A DNA stretch of 44,976 nt from Lyngbya sp. HA4199-MV5 (GCA_019359375.1 JAHHHL010000050.1:1-44976), one strand, 5' to 3'; positions 32,319 through 40,145 are shown, numbered from the stretch's first letter. Numbers and translations: made by a program. Notes: a model not told the origin generated them from the sequence alone.

Positions 32319-32756
32319 ATGGCTAATTCAACCGTCGCCAAAGATGAAGCCTTTGGTATTGTGCCCATCCTCCAAACGGCTAACGGGCAACAGTTCCTTC
32401 TCATTCAGCATCATGCAGGACACTGGGGCTTCCCGAAAGGACACGCTGATCCAGGAGAATCGGCTTTGCAAGCCGCGTGCCGCGAGTTTGTGGAAGAAAC
32501 AGGCATCTCAGACTATACCCTGATTGAGGGCATCTCGTTTTCAGAGCAATATCCCTTTACCCGCAGCGGCAGACGCTTTGAAAAAACGGTCATCTACTTT
32601 CCAGCCTGGGTGCAGACAACCACGGTTCAGTGTCAGGCAAAGGAAATTCAAGCCTATGCGTGGGCTGAGTACGAGCAGGCGATCGCCAAACTGAGCTTCG
32701 ATGGCGCAAAGCAGGTTTTGCGGGATGTGCAGAAATATTTGCGAAGTAGGGAGTAG
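32319..32756 (+). CDS. Nudix hydrolase
   Basis: A protein of 145 residues from the ATG at 32319; an earlier in-frame start at 32160 adds a low-quality extension. The Nudix box is perfect: G41, E47, R55-E56, E59-E60, G62 (GHADPGESALQAACREFVEE followed by TGI). It cleaves nucleoside-diphosphate-linked substrates with Mg2+. The opening DEAFGIVPIL and the short length resemble bis(5'-nucleosyl)-tetraphosphatases such as Ap4A hydrolase, but substrate cannot be fixed. It follows the importer genes by 190 bp and is probably independent. Confidence 0.87.
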   Translation: MANSTVAKDEAFGIVPILQTANGQQFLLIQHHAGHWGFPKGHADPGESALQAACREFVEETGISDYTLIEGISFSEQYPFTRSGRRFEKTVIYFPAWVQTTTVQCQAKEIQAYAWAEYEQAIAKLSFDGAKQVLRDVQKYLRSRE

Positions 32757-32780
32757 GGCTCAGAGCTAAAGGGTAAAAAA

Positions 32781-32810
32781 GGCAGAAGGCAGGAGGCAGA
32801 GGGCAGAAGG
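32781..32810. repeat. Heptamer repeat tract GGCAGAA/GGCAGGA
   Basis: Four tandem heptamers directly follow the Nudix gene. Confidence 0.85.
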
Positions 32811-32876
32811 ATGAGGGATAAAGCTAAAGGCTATAGCTTGCTTCTACGGAGCAGTAGGCTTAAAAAGATGACTCCT

Positions 32877-32932
32877 TCTAACGTCATTGACTCCTGCTTC
32901 GCTTGTGGAGCCAACAACGTTAACTTCTGACT
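32877..32932. repeat. Repeat cassette also found inside a gene at 42894 and 42981
   Basis: CTCCTGCTTCGCTTGTGGAG followed by CCAACAACGTTAACTTCTG is almost the same as 42981-43035, and is similar to 42894-42950. Here it is intergenic; there it is coding. Tandem CTGACTC units follow. Confidence 0.8.
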
Positions 32933-32979
32933 CCTGACTCCTGACTCCCAATCAACGCCTTCTTACGCAAACAAGACAC

Positions 32980-33243
32980 TTATAGTTCAAACTCTTCGCG
33001 CTCTAAGGTGATTTCGCCGTAGTCGGGAACCCAGGCGAGCCATTGCTGTTCGGACTGTTGGCAGAGGAGTAAGGCTTCGTCTGAGCAATAAGTTGTCGGC
33101 AGCGATCGCAGCTTGACCCATGTAGAAGGCGCGATCGCGGCTTGGACACTGTGCCCCGCGATCGTAGAGGCAGGGGAAGGCTGGAGGAATGCCCATTCCA
33201 GCGATTGTCGTTGAAGGCAGAGTCGAAATTTGTCCAGTTTCAT
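32980..33243 (-). CDS. Small conserved cyanobacterial protein, function unknown
   Basis: A protein of 87 residues from the ATG at 33243 (MKLDKFRLCLQRQSLEWAFL). It has protein-like alternation of polar and hydrophobic residues, two invariant-looking blocks (APSTWVKLRSLP and QQWLAWVPDYGEITLEREEFEL) and no membrane helix. It resembles a cyanobacterial family I cannot name. An overlapping longer minus-strand frame (to 33592) has no such composition. It diverges from the peroxiredoxin gene. Confidence 0.55.
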   Translation of the reverse strand: MKLDKFRLCLQRQSLEWAFLQPSPASTIAGHSVQAAIAPSTWVKLRSLPTTYCSDEALLLCQQSEQQWLAWVPDYGEITLEREEFEL

Positions 33244-33503
33244 TGCTCGTCTGCTGATTGCGCTCAGATTGGAAGTCCTGCTGTTGAGCGATCGTCCCTG
33301 GATGAACACCCCAGTAAAGGACAACGCAGGCAACGGTCAGGGAAATTAAGGCGCAAAAGTTAATTTCGTATTTTATGCTACAGAATTTTGTGGCATTTGT
33401 GCTGAGTTTGTTTTGGAACGTTACGTGCGGTGCAACACTCACCAAAAGCACTGAATCGGTATTACAATCCGTAATGATCCCGTATAAGCAAGGAAGTGAA
33501 CCT

Positions 33504-33953
33504 ATGCCCTTATCTGTGGGTGATACCGCTCCAAACTTCACCGTCAAAGATACGATCGGCAAGACGGTGACGCTATCGGAATATGCAGGCAAGACGGTCG
33601 TGCTGTATTTCTACCCCAAGGACGATACGCCCGGTTGCACCAAGGAAGCGTGCAGCTTTCGGGATAACTACGAGCAATATCTCAGCCAGGGAATTACGGT
33701 CTTTGGCGTGAGCCTGGATGACGAACTCTCGCATCAGCAGTTCACCGAAAAATTCAACCTGCCGTTTCCGCTGCTGGCGGATGTGGATGGCGCGATCGCC
33801 AAAGCCTACGACGTAATCATGGAGCGCAACGGTACTCTCTATGCCCAGCGCGTCACCTATGTCATTGGTGGTGATCGCAAAATTGAAAAGGTCTACACCT
33901 CCATTCAGACCGACACTCACGCCAGCGATATTTTGGCGGAGATTGCTGCCTGA
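33504..33953 (+). CDS. bcp: Peroxiredoxin Q / BCP-type thiol peroxidase
   Basis: A protein of 149 residues from the ATG at 33504 (MPLSVGDTAPNFTVKD); upstream in-frame extension is not supported. The peroxidatic C45 and resolving C50 lie five apart in DTPGCTKEACSFRD, the 2-Cys PrxQ arrangement. It reduces hydrogen peroxide and lipid peroxides using thioredoxin. The stop codon TGA overlaps the start ATG of the next gene by 1 nt (TGATG), so translation of the two is probably coupled. Confidence 0.93.
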   Translation: MPLSVGDTAPNFTVKDTIGKTVTLSEYAGKTVVLYFYPKDDTPGCTKEACSFRDNYEQYLSQGITVFGVSLDDELSHQQFTEKFNLPFPLLADVDGAIAKAYDVIMERNGTLYAQRVTYVIGGDRKIEKVYTSIQTDTHASDILAEIAA

Positions 33954-34627
33954 TGCATGCCCTATCGATCCCCACCTGGGTGATTCACATCTCTAGCGTC
34001 GTTGAGTGGATTGCCGCCATCTGGCTTATCTGGACGTATGGCGACGTGAGCCAAAATCGTGCCTGGTGGGGATTGTCGATTGCCATGCTGCCTGCTTTGG
34101 TGAGTGCGATGTGTGCCTGCACCTGGCACTTCTTTGATAATGCAGCATCTTTAGAGTGGCTTGTCACCCTACAAGCTTCCATGACTGTGGTGGGAAACTG
34201 TACGCAAATGGTTGCGGCATGGTGGATCTGGCGATCGGCAACGGTAGGGCGATTGGATAGCAACCCGCTCTCTTTAAACACGCTCGTACCGTTACCGCTC
34301 CTGCTGCCATCCATCTTTCCCATAGCCAAAGAAACGCTGTTCGCCGTTTCCCTCTTTCCCTATCTTGGCTTTCTCTGGTTTCTCACCCGCTCTAGACAAA
34401 CACCCCGGTTGGCATTGATCGGGTTCTATACGCTGTTAGTGTTTGTCGCCATTACCATTCCCGCCGGGATTTATGCCAAGTCTGCGTATGGTGCGAATCT
34501 GGCAGATGTAGATTGGCTTCACGGCGGCGCTGAATCTTTTCTCACGCTCTCCAATATCCTGGTCGTGCTGGGTTTTCGACAAGGCATTATTGAGCGCCGA
34601 TCGCAGCTTGTAAGCCAAACTGAGTAG
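33953..34627 (+). CDS. DUF2499-DUF3593 fusion membrane protein
   Basis: A 224-residue protein of about six helices. Residues 1-95 match DUF2499 (MHALSIPTWVIHISSVVEWIA, then GLSIAMLPALVSAMCACTWHFFDN). Residues 120-215 match DUF3593 (LFAVSLFPYLGFLWFLTRS, then GLNIAD-like GANLADVDWLHGGAESFLTLSN). Both domains occur in plants and cyanobacteria, separate or joined, and have no established function. Translational overlap with the peroxiredoxin gene suggests a role tied to oxidative stress or the thylakoid membrane, which is inference. Confidence 0.8.
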   Translation: MHALSIPTWVIHISSVVEWIAAIWLIWTYGDVSQNRAWWGLSIAMLPALVSAMCACTWHFFDNAASLEWLVTLQASMTVVGNCTQMVAAWWIWRSATVGRLDSNPLSLNTLVPLPLLLPSIFPIAKETLFAVSLFPYLGFLWFLTRSRQTPRLALIGFYTLLVFVAITIPAGIYAKSAYGANLADVDWLHGGAESFLTLSNILVVLGFRQGIIERRSQLVSQTE

Positions 34628-34631
34628 GGTA

Positions 34632-34700
34632 GTTGTTGGTTGTTAGTTGTTAGAAGGAGTCAGGAGGCAGAGGGCAGAAGGCAGGAGGCAAGGAAGTTTT
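34632..34700. repeat. Repeat tract (GTTGTTAG units then GGCAGAA heptamers)
   Basis: It follows the DUF2499-DUF3593 gene directly. Units are of the same families as at 31103-31290. Confidence 0.8.
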
Positions 34701-34763
34701 TGATTTTTAGTTTTATAGCCCTAAAGCCTTCCAGTCATACCAGAAATGGGCATCCAAGAAAAA

Positions 34764-34816
34764 TTTTTAGAAGGAGTCAGGAACGACTCATGCACTAACA
34801 ACCAACAACTAACAAC
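34764..34816. repeat. 53-bp repeat, inverted copy of 31155-31207
   Basis: The reverse complement matches 31155-31207 at all but one position. It lies 36 bp upstream of the tsaB start. Confidence 0.9.
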
Positions 34817-34852
34817 TGTTTAAACTCAAAACTGATTGATAAGGATTTCCCA

Positions 34853-35482
34853 TTGACTGTTGACTCTGCCCACTACGGGTTAGCTATTCACACTGCCAGT
34901 CCAGAGTTGGGGTTGGCGATCGACAATTTTGCAGGGGACGATCGTACCCAGGTCTGGGATCTGGGACGCGAGTTATCTACTCATTTGCACGTCCATCTCG
35001 CTGCTTTTTTGCAACCCCAACGCTGGGCAGATCTGGCATTTCTGGCAGTGGCGATCGGTCCTGGTGGGTTTACAGGTACCCGGCTTGGCGTTGTCACCGC
35101 ACGCACGCTGGCACAGCAATTAGACATTCCTCTCTTTGCCGTCTCGACTCTGGCAGCGCTGGCTCACACAACGGTCGCAGACAAGAGCCTCCAGATTGCG
35201 GTACAGATGCCTGCCCAACGTGGTGAAGTTTTTGGAGCGATCTATCAACCCGCTGCTGCTGGACTCCAAACTCTGCTTCCAGATGCCGTGATGGGTTTGG
35301 AAGACTGGCAGCAAACCCTGGCGGACTGGCAGAGTCCTTACCATCTCGTTCGGGCAGAGGGAGGCTTGGGTACTTCTGTCTCTGGTGTGCTGGCGATCGC
35401 CCGTCAGCAGTGGCAGCAGGGACAAAGACCCCATTGGTCAGAGGCACTCCCCTTTTATGGGCAGCATCCCGTCGTCACCTGA
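34853..35482 (+). CDS. tsaB: tRNA threonylcarbamoyladenosine biosynthesis protein TsaB
   Basis: A 209-residue ASKHA-fold protein, the platform subunit that pairs with TsaD to make t6A37 on ANN-decoding tRNAs. Typical blocks are YGLAIHTASPELGLAI (N-terminal beta hairpin), LAFLAVAIGPGGFTGTRLGVVTARTLAQQL (about 60-89) and PAQRGEVFGAIY. The start is TTG at 34853, supported by AAGGA 7 nt upstream; no ATG is available close by. It is a single gene between repeat-rich spacers. Confidence 0.9.
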   Translation: MTVDSAHYGLAIHTASPELGLAIDNFAGDDRTQVWDLGRELSTHLHVHLAAFLQPQRWADLAFLAVAIGPGGFTGTRLGVVTARTLAQQLDIPLFAVSTLAALAHTTVADKSLQIAVQMPAQRGEVFGAIYQPAAAGLQTLLPDAVMGLEDWQQTLADWQSPYHLVRAEGGLGTSVSGVLAIARQQWQQGQRPHWSEALPFYGQHPVVT

Positions 35483-35553
35483 GCATCGCCAGAGTGCATC
35501 ATGTTACTGTAGACGCAAGACCCTTACCTTGAGCCGTTTGTGGCATTGCAGCT

Positions 35554-36312
35554 ATGGTGACTCAACTGCCAGCTTCCCCAACAGTCGGTCTTCATTACCC
35601 CAGCAGCGACGGGCAACCAATGGCGGACAACACCAAACAGTTTCGGTGGATTGTTGTCATCCAGCAAAATCTGGAGTGGTTGTTTGCCGACCAGGAAACG
35701 GTGTTTGTCGCAGGCGATCTCCTCTGGTATCCCGTTGAAGGCGATCCTAAAAAGCGGATGGCACCTGATGTCATGGTGGCGTTTGGCAGACCAAAAGGCG
35801 AATCGCCAGGGGCGACGCTTTGCGAACGCGGTTCGTACCAACAGTGGCTAGAAGACAACATCCCGCCTCAGGTTGTGTTTGAAATTCTGTCACCTGGCAA
35901 CCGCGTCACAAAAATGGTGGAGAAATTACGCTTCTATGAGCGCTACGGCGTGGAGGAATATTACATCTACGACCCCGATGGCATCGAGTTAACCGCTCTC
36001 ACGCGCTCTGGTGAAGAGTTAGTCGTTATCACTCCGGCAGATGGTTGGGTCAGCCCTCGCCTTGGTATCCGCTTCGACCTCTCTGGCGCAGAACTCCAAC
36101 TCTACCGCCCCGATGAGCAACCCTTTTTGAGCTACGTCGAAATTGCTCAACGTGCCGAGCAAGAACAACAACGTGCTGACCAGGCAGAACAGCGAGCTAA
36201 CCAGGCAGAACAACAGGCTACACAAGCGCGTCAACGAGCCGAGCAAGCCGAACAACGTGCTGAGCAGCTTGCAGAACGACTGAGGGCAATGGGCATCGAC
36301 CCTAACGAATGA
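35554..36312 (+). CDS. Uma2-family putative nuclease with coiled-coil tail
   Basis: A 252-residue DUF820/Uma2 protein with a PD-(D/E)xK-like core. Active-site candidates are D in KRMAPDVMVAFG (about residues 68-79), E in QVVFEILSPGN (about 106-116) and the following RYGVEEYYIYDPDG. The C-terminal 50 residues are a heptad-like coil of QRAEQAEQRA repeats. Uma2 proteins are hugely amplified in cyanobacteria and are thought to be nucleases tied to mobile DNA; a defined role is not established. Confidence 0.87.
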   Translation: MVTQLPASPTVGLHYPSSDGQPMADNTKQFRWIVVIQQNLEWLFADQETVFVAGDLLWYPVEGDPKKRMAPDVMVAFGRPKGESPGATLCERGSYQQWLEDNIPPQVVFEILSPGNRVTKMVEKLRFYERYGVEEYYIYDPDGIELTALTRSGEELVVITPADGWVSPRLGIRFDLSGAELQLYRPDEQPFLSYVEIAQRAEQEQQRADQAEQRANQAEQQATQARQRAEQAEQRAEQLAERLRAMGIDPNE

Positions 36313-36345
36313 GCTTAACGCTAGAGAGTTCCCAAACGATCGCAG

Positions 36346-36873
36346 TTACAACTTCGCTCTAATTCTTTTAGCCCGTTCCGCAACAGATTTTCTGCGATCG
36401 TTGCTTAACCTTTCCAACTGAAGCATTAACCACTCCTTTAAGCTTGGATCTGTTGCTGCCCATTCGCTTAACGTTTCCATTGTGTTGTTCAAAACAATCC
36501 AATCTGTACTGGTTTCAAGGTTCTGTTTCAGAATGTCTTGTGCGTGCTGTTTCTGTTCTGCTGACATAAAGCTTGAAAGCGTTTGAAACAAATTTGCTAG
36601 CGTCCACTGGGCTGATGCTTGCTTGATGGTGGCTATTTCAGAAATAAGTTGATCAATATAGGGAATCAGCCATTCAGGTTTTTCACGGGATATTCTCTTA
36701 ATGGCATTAGATGTGCGAAGTCGAACGATTTCATCGTTGCCGAAATAACACTGATACAACTCTGAAAGTTTAGCGGGATCTGCTAACACTAAATCAACCA
36801 CCTCAATGGTTCTGCCAAGCGAGTTTGGATGACCACCTGTGAGCATTGTTTCAAACGATTCACCCGTACTCAT
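36346..36873 (-). CDS. Helical-repeat (HEAT-like) protein, function unknown
   Basis: A 175-residue all-helical protein. The phrases LRTSNAIKRISREKPEWLIPYIDQLISEI and DWIVLNNTMETLSEWAATDPSLKEWLMLQLERL look like HEAT/ARM repeats (hydrophobic heptads with Pro-Glu-W-L turns), as in DNA-alkylation-repair-like or bilin-lyase-like helical scaffolds. No catalytic motif is visible. It converges on the Uma2 gene with 33 bp between stops. Confidence 0.7.
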   Translation of the reverse strand: MSTGESFETMLTGGHPNSLGRTIEVVDLVLADPAKLSELYQCYFGNDEIVRLRTSNAIKRISREKPEWLIPYIDQLISEIATIKQASAQWTLANLFQTLSSFMSAEQKQHAQDILKQNLETSTDWIVLNNTMETLSEWAATDPSLKEWLMLQLERLSNDRRKSVAERAKRIRAKL

Positions 36874-36947
36874 CGTTTTCTAACCAAACAATTCAAGGCT
36901 TGAAAGCTTACTCATTTCTAATTGTCTCAAGCAAACCTGTAGCTTTT

Positions 36948-37091
36948 CGTAGGATGGGTTAGCGAAAAGTCCTACGGATATACCAGAAAAGTAACCCATG
37001 CTGTTAAAGGATTTGATGCGTTACGGCTACCGCCTTTAGCGAAGCCATGCCGTAGCTTGCTTCTCGAAGAGTAGGCTATACACATCCTACG
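36948..37091. repeat. 144-bp element with inverted ends CGTAGGATG/CATCCTACG
   Basis: The ends are perfect 9-bp inverted repeats, and GGGTTA...AACCC lies just inside. The inner part carries short palindromes (CCGTAGCTTGC, TCTCGAAGAG). It resembles the CGTAGGATGGGTTAG family of dispersed repeats found in many bacteria. There is no coding capacity. Confidence 0.6.
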
Positions 37092-37095
37092 TTAC

Positions 37096-38232
37096 TTACC
37101 GCGAAACACTACGCGGATCGAGGGCATCTCGGAGTCCATCGCCCAGCAGGTTGAACGCTAAGACGGTGAGAATAATCAGCAACGCGGGAGGCCAGATGAG
37201 CCAGGGTTGCAGCACCAGAATGGAGGCGTTGGTTGCCAGCGACAGCATGTTTCCCCAGGAAGGATCGGGCTGTTGAATGCCTAACCCAATCAGGCTAAGA
37301 ATCGATTCTGCCACAATGAAACCTGGGATGGAAAGCGTTGCCGAAATCACGACATAGCTGGCTGTTTGAGGCAACACATGGCGCAGGATGATGTAGAGCG
37401 ATCGCCCACCCATTGCCCGCGCCGCCTGCACAAACTCGCGCTCTTTAATCGACAAAACTTGCCCACGAATGACTCGCGCTAAGCCAGCCCATTGAATAAA
37501 CGACGTAATCAGAATAATGAGTAAAAAGCGTTGGGCACTACTGAGTCCCGGTGGCAAGACCGCCGCTAAAGCCACTAAAAGATAAATGCTGGGAATCGTC
37601 ATCAGCACTTCGACCAGACGCATCAGCACACTGTCGAGCCAGCCGCCAAAGTAACCTGAAATGCCTCCCACTAGCAGACCTAGCGGAAAAGAAATAATAA
37701 TGCCCACTAACCCAATGCTGAGGCTGATGCGTGCCCCATGTAGCAAACGGCTAAATTGATCACGGGCTTGTTCATCGGTGCCCAAGAGGTTGAATTTCCC
37801 TGTTCCAGCGGCACCAAACAAATGCAAACGTCCAGGAATTCCGCCGAACAGCTCCACTTCATCGAACCTGGGATCTGTTAGCGAAACCTTGGTGGGTAGG
37901 GGCAATTTGAGCTGAAACAAGCGGTACTCGTCGCCCATGACAAAAAGACGCAATGGCGATGGCTTAGTACGATCGACGACGAGCTGTCGATCGCCCGTAT
38001 TCAAATCCACAGGACCCTGAGTGGTGGGGTAAACATGCGGACCAATGAACGCCCCGGATTGATCCTGCCAATACACCTGCGTGGGCGGAAGCAGCGCTCC
38101 ATCTTGCTGGGAGACATAGGGATCATAGGGGGCAATAAATTCAGCGCCGATCGCCGCAATATAGAAGACCAGCAGCAGCACCGCGCCAAACTGAGCTAGA
38201 GGATTTTTTTTAAGTCGTTGCCACCAATTCAT
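37096..38232 (-). CDS. DppC/OppC-like ABC transporter permease
   Basis: A 378-residue membrane protein. The N-terminal OppC helix (about 15-33, AQFGAVLLLVFYIAAIGAEF) is followed by a long periplasmic insert (about 35-155) including FNLLGTDEQARDQFSRLLHGARISL. The permease domain has five helices and the EAA loop EFVQAARAMGGRSLYIILRHVLPQ. It normally pairs with a DppB permease, two ATPases and a binding protein for peptide or nickel uptake. None is adjacent, which is common for scattered cyanobacterial ABC genes. Substrate is unknown. Confidence 0.85.
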   Translation of the reverse strand: MNWWQRLKKNPLAQFGAVLLLVFYIAAIGAEFIAPYDPYVSQQDGALLPPTQVYWQDQSGAFIGPHVYPTTQGPVDLNTGDRQLVVDRTKPSPLRLFVMGDEYRLFQLKLPLPTKVSLTDPRFDEVELFGGIPGRLHLFGAAGTGKFNLLGTDEQARDQFSRLLHGARISLSIGLVGIIISFPLGLLVGGISGYFGGWLDSVLMRLVEVLMTIPSIYLLVALAAVLPPGLSSAQRFLLIILITSFIQWAGLARVIRGQVLSIKEREFVQAARAMGGRSLYIILRHVLPQTASYVVISATLSIPGFIVAESILSLIGLGIQQPDPSWGNMLSLATNASILVLQPWLIWPPALLIILTVLAFNLLGDGLRDALDPRSVSR

Positions 38233-38340
38233 GTTGTCGAAAGTCTCACAGAGAAAACAGAGAGCGTCCTAAGAGTGAATCGCGCTTGGTTAGGATCGTA
38301 CTTCAAAAACTGAAGGAAGAGGGCGCGGGAGTTGTTGGTT

Positions 38341-38433
38341 GGAAAAAAAGCAGAAGGCAGAAGGCAGAAGGCAGAGAGTAGAAGGTGGGAGTAGGGAATA
38401 GGGAGTAGGGAATGAGAAGAGAGTTTTGAACTG
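38341..38433. repeat. Heptamer repeats GGCAGAA and GGGAGTAGG-type units
   Basis: Upstream of the permease gene, three GGCAGAA heptamers are followed by GAGTAGGGAATAGG-type units. Confidence 0.85.
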
Positions 38434-38496
38434 CTCCCTCTGCTCCCTCTACTCCCTCTGTTCCCTCTACTCCCTCTGTTCCCTCTACTCCCTCTG
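38434..38496. repeat. Seven tandem 9-bp units (CTCCCTCTR)
   Basis: Units alternate CTCCCTCTG and (C/T)TCCCTCTA, giving an 18-bp higher-order period. It is the most regular microsatellite-like array in the window and lies 100 bp before the DnaA-box array. Confidence 0.9.
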
Positions 38497-38594
38497 CCTG
38501 CTTCCCTACCCACTCCTCACTCCTCACCTCTCACCACGAAAGTGCCAAAACCCTGACTTTTCTAAGGTTTTGCAATTCTTATCCTCCGCCAGAG

Positions 38595-38678
38595 TTTTCC
38601 CCATTCATTCCACAGGCTTTCCACAGGTTTTCCACCGATTTTTGCCAGTTTTCCACAGGTTTGTTATTCTTTTCCACA
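38595..38678 (+). other. Phased DnaA-box array, candidate replication origin (oriC)
   Basis: Six 9-mers of the form YTTTCCACA or one mismatch away lie in one orientation: TTTTCCCCA (38595), CATTCCACA (38606), CTTTCCACA (38617), TTTTCCACC (38628), TTTTCCACA (38649) and TTTTCCACA (38670). Successive starts are 11, 11, 11, 21 and 21 bp apart, so all boxes face the same side of the helix. TTTTCCACA is a cyanobacterial form of the DnaA box. No dnaA or dnaN gene is in the window, and no clear unwinding element is seen, though TTTCTAAGGTTTTGCAATTCTTATC (cut short: 38560-38584) just upstream is moderately AT-rich. Confidence 0.65.
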
Positions 38679-38679
38679 A

Positions 38680-39082
38680 CCTTGAACGGTAGAATCGAGC
38701 TTCTGTGTCTTAAGCAGGGTTTTGGCGATCGCCGCCGCACATCTGAGAAGTATCCCTGAAATGTTAAGTAATGCAACGGGGATCACCCGCAAACATCGAT
38801 TGCTCCGTTAGTCTTTCTCGGCATAATAAGGACTGACGGGGGGGAGCCGCATTGACAAGGCAACCTGCGTCTAGGCACAATGAGGCACTTACCCACACAA
38901 GCGCTTTGAGATCAGCCTGGTAAGGCGATCCTTCCACAGCAAACTGAGCGCCTGCCAGCGTCCTTGCGTCAGTTTGTCGCCATAGCGCTGTATTTGTGCT
39001 GCCTGCTTTTTATCAGGGTGCGACGTTGAATGTATCTTGCCCACATCAATGCCCACTTGCCCTAGCATCACCTGAGGTTCTC
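38680..39082. other. Intergenic region right of the DnaA-box array
   Basis: No gene was accepted. A 60-codon minus-strand frame at 38889-39071 has no recognisable family. A GGGGGGG run lies near 38837. Confidence 0.4.
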
Positions 39083-39283
39083 ATGAGTACGACCGTTAGC
39101 ATCCTGGCAGAGATTCCTGAAGAACTTCATACGGCACTGACTCGGTATCTTGAAACCCATCCCGATTGGGATCAAGATCGTGTCTTTGCGGCTGCATTGT
39201 CCCTCTTTTTGTTGCAAAATGGAGATTGCGATCGCCGAGCTGCACGAGTTTATTTAGACGCTCTGTTTAACCATGCAGTTTAG
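39083..39283 (+). CDS. DUF2811-family small protein
   Basis: A protein of 66 residues from the ATG at 39083 (MSTTVSILAEIPEELHTALTRYLETHPDWDQDRVFAAALSLFL in part). An upstream in-frame start at 38996 adds an unlikely extension. The strand-helix-helix pattern with IPEELHxAL resembles a ribbon-helix-helix DNA-binding fold, and the sequence matches the cyanobacterial DUF2811 family. Function is unknown. It is the first gene to the right of the DnaA-box array. Confidence 0.75.
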   Translation: MSTTVSILAEIPEELHTALTRYLETHPDWDQDRVFAAALSLFLLQNGDCDRRAARVYLDALFNHAV

Positions 39284-39329
39284 CGAGCTCAGCTTTAAGC
39301 TGATGCAAGTCTTAGGCGGATGCAGCCTT

Positions 39330-39377
39330 AAATGATTAAATTTGCAATCGCAAAATGATTAAGTTTGCAATCGCAAC
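39330..39377. repeat. Two tandem 23-bp units
   Basis: AAATGATTAAATTTGCAATC is repeated with one change at a 23-bp period, upstream of hemJ. It could be an operator pair or a simple duplication. Confidence 0.6.
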
Positions 39378-39462
39378 GCACAAGAGTTGTCCCACTGGCT
39401 GTAATTTAGTCTGTAGTTTAGAATTCGAGACTTTAGATCTAAGCGTTTTAGAGGGCTGATGC

Positions 39463-40050
39463 ATGGCTTACTACTGGTTTAAGGCGTTTCACATTGTCGG
39501 CATTGTGTGCTGGTTTGCAGGCATGTTCTACCTGCCGCGACTGTTTGTTTACCATGCTGAAGCCAGCGAACAGCCCGAACCCGCCCGCAGCATTTTGAAA
39601 AGCCAATATCAAATTATGGAGAAGCGCCTTTACAGCATCATCATGACTCCTGCCATGCTGTTGACTGTGGCAATGGCGATCGGTCTCGTCACCACGGAAC
39701 CCGACGTGCTCAAGCAGCCCTGGATGCACGTTAAGCTGGCGTGCGTTGCCCTTTTGCTGGGCTATCACCACTATTGCAAGCGCTTGATGAAGCAACTCGC
39801 GGCGGATGAGTGCAGGATGAATGCTCAACACTTTCGCTGGTTTAACGAAGTTCCGACTATCTTCTTTGTGGTTATCGTGATGCTGGCTGTGTTCAAAAAC
39901 AGCTTGCCCACGGATTTGACGGTTTGGGGCATTGTGGCAATGGTGCTTGGCTTTGCGATCGCCATTCAGATGTACGCTCGTAAGCGCCGCTTAGCGAAAG
40001 AGCGTGCAGCCGTGGAGTCAGGTGGCTTACTGGGTAATGCGAGTTCTTAA
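39463..40050 (+). CDS. hemJ: Protoporphyrinogen IX oxidase HemJ
   Basis: A 195-residue membrane protein with four to five helices that oxidises protoporphyrinogen IX to protoporphyrin IX, feeding both haem and chlorophyll. The N-terminus YYWFKAFHIVGIVCWFAGMFYLPRLFVYHAE (residues 3-33) carries the conserved His of the family; YHHYCKRL and HFRWFNEVPT are further conserved blocks. A charged tail (about 172-195) follows the last helix. GAGGG lies 9 nt before the ATG. It converges on psaC. Confidence 0.92.
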   Translation: MAYYWFKAFHIVGIVCWFAGMFYLPRLFVYHAEASEQPEPARSILKSQYQIMEKRLYSIIMTPAMLLTVAMAIGLVTTEPDVLKQPWMHVKLACVALLLGYHHYCKRLMKQLAADECRMNAQHFRWFNEVPTIFFVVIVMLAVFKNSLPTDLTVWGIVAMVLGFAIAIQMYARKRRLAKERAAVESGGLLGNASS

Positions 40051-40112
40051 ATGTGGTCTGCAATCTCTAAGCTACTTTTAGCGAACGAGAAACCATGTTG
40101 CTCATGAAGGCA

Positions 40113-40145
40113 AGACCTCCGATTTCTTTAAGAAATCGGAGGTCT
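40113..40145 (+). terminator. Perfect 16-bp inverted repeat downstream of hemJ
   Basis: AGACCTCCGATTTCTT (40113-40128) and AAGAAATCGGAGGTCT (40130-40145) are perfect inverted repeats around one T. The plus-strand tail is AAATTTG. It probably ends hemJ transcription or stabilises its mRNA. The AGACCTC/GAGGTTT arms resemble those of the hairpin at 3456-3519. Confidence 0.6.

Noticed and set aside
32987-33592. 201-codon minus-strand frame over the small conserved gene and the bcp start
   Set aside because: It overlaps two better-supported genes in other frames and is Ser/Thr/Pro-rich without conserved blocks.
38889-39071. 60-codon minus-strand frame near the DnaA-box array
   Set aside because: Composition is partly protein-like (GIDVGKIHSTSHPDKKQ), but I recognise no family and it lies antisense to the leader of the DUF2811 gene.
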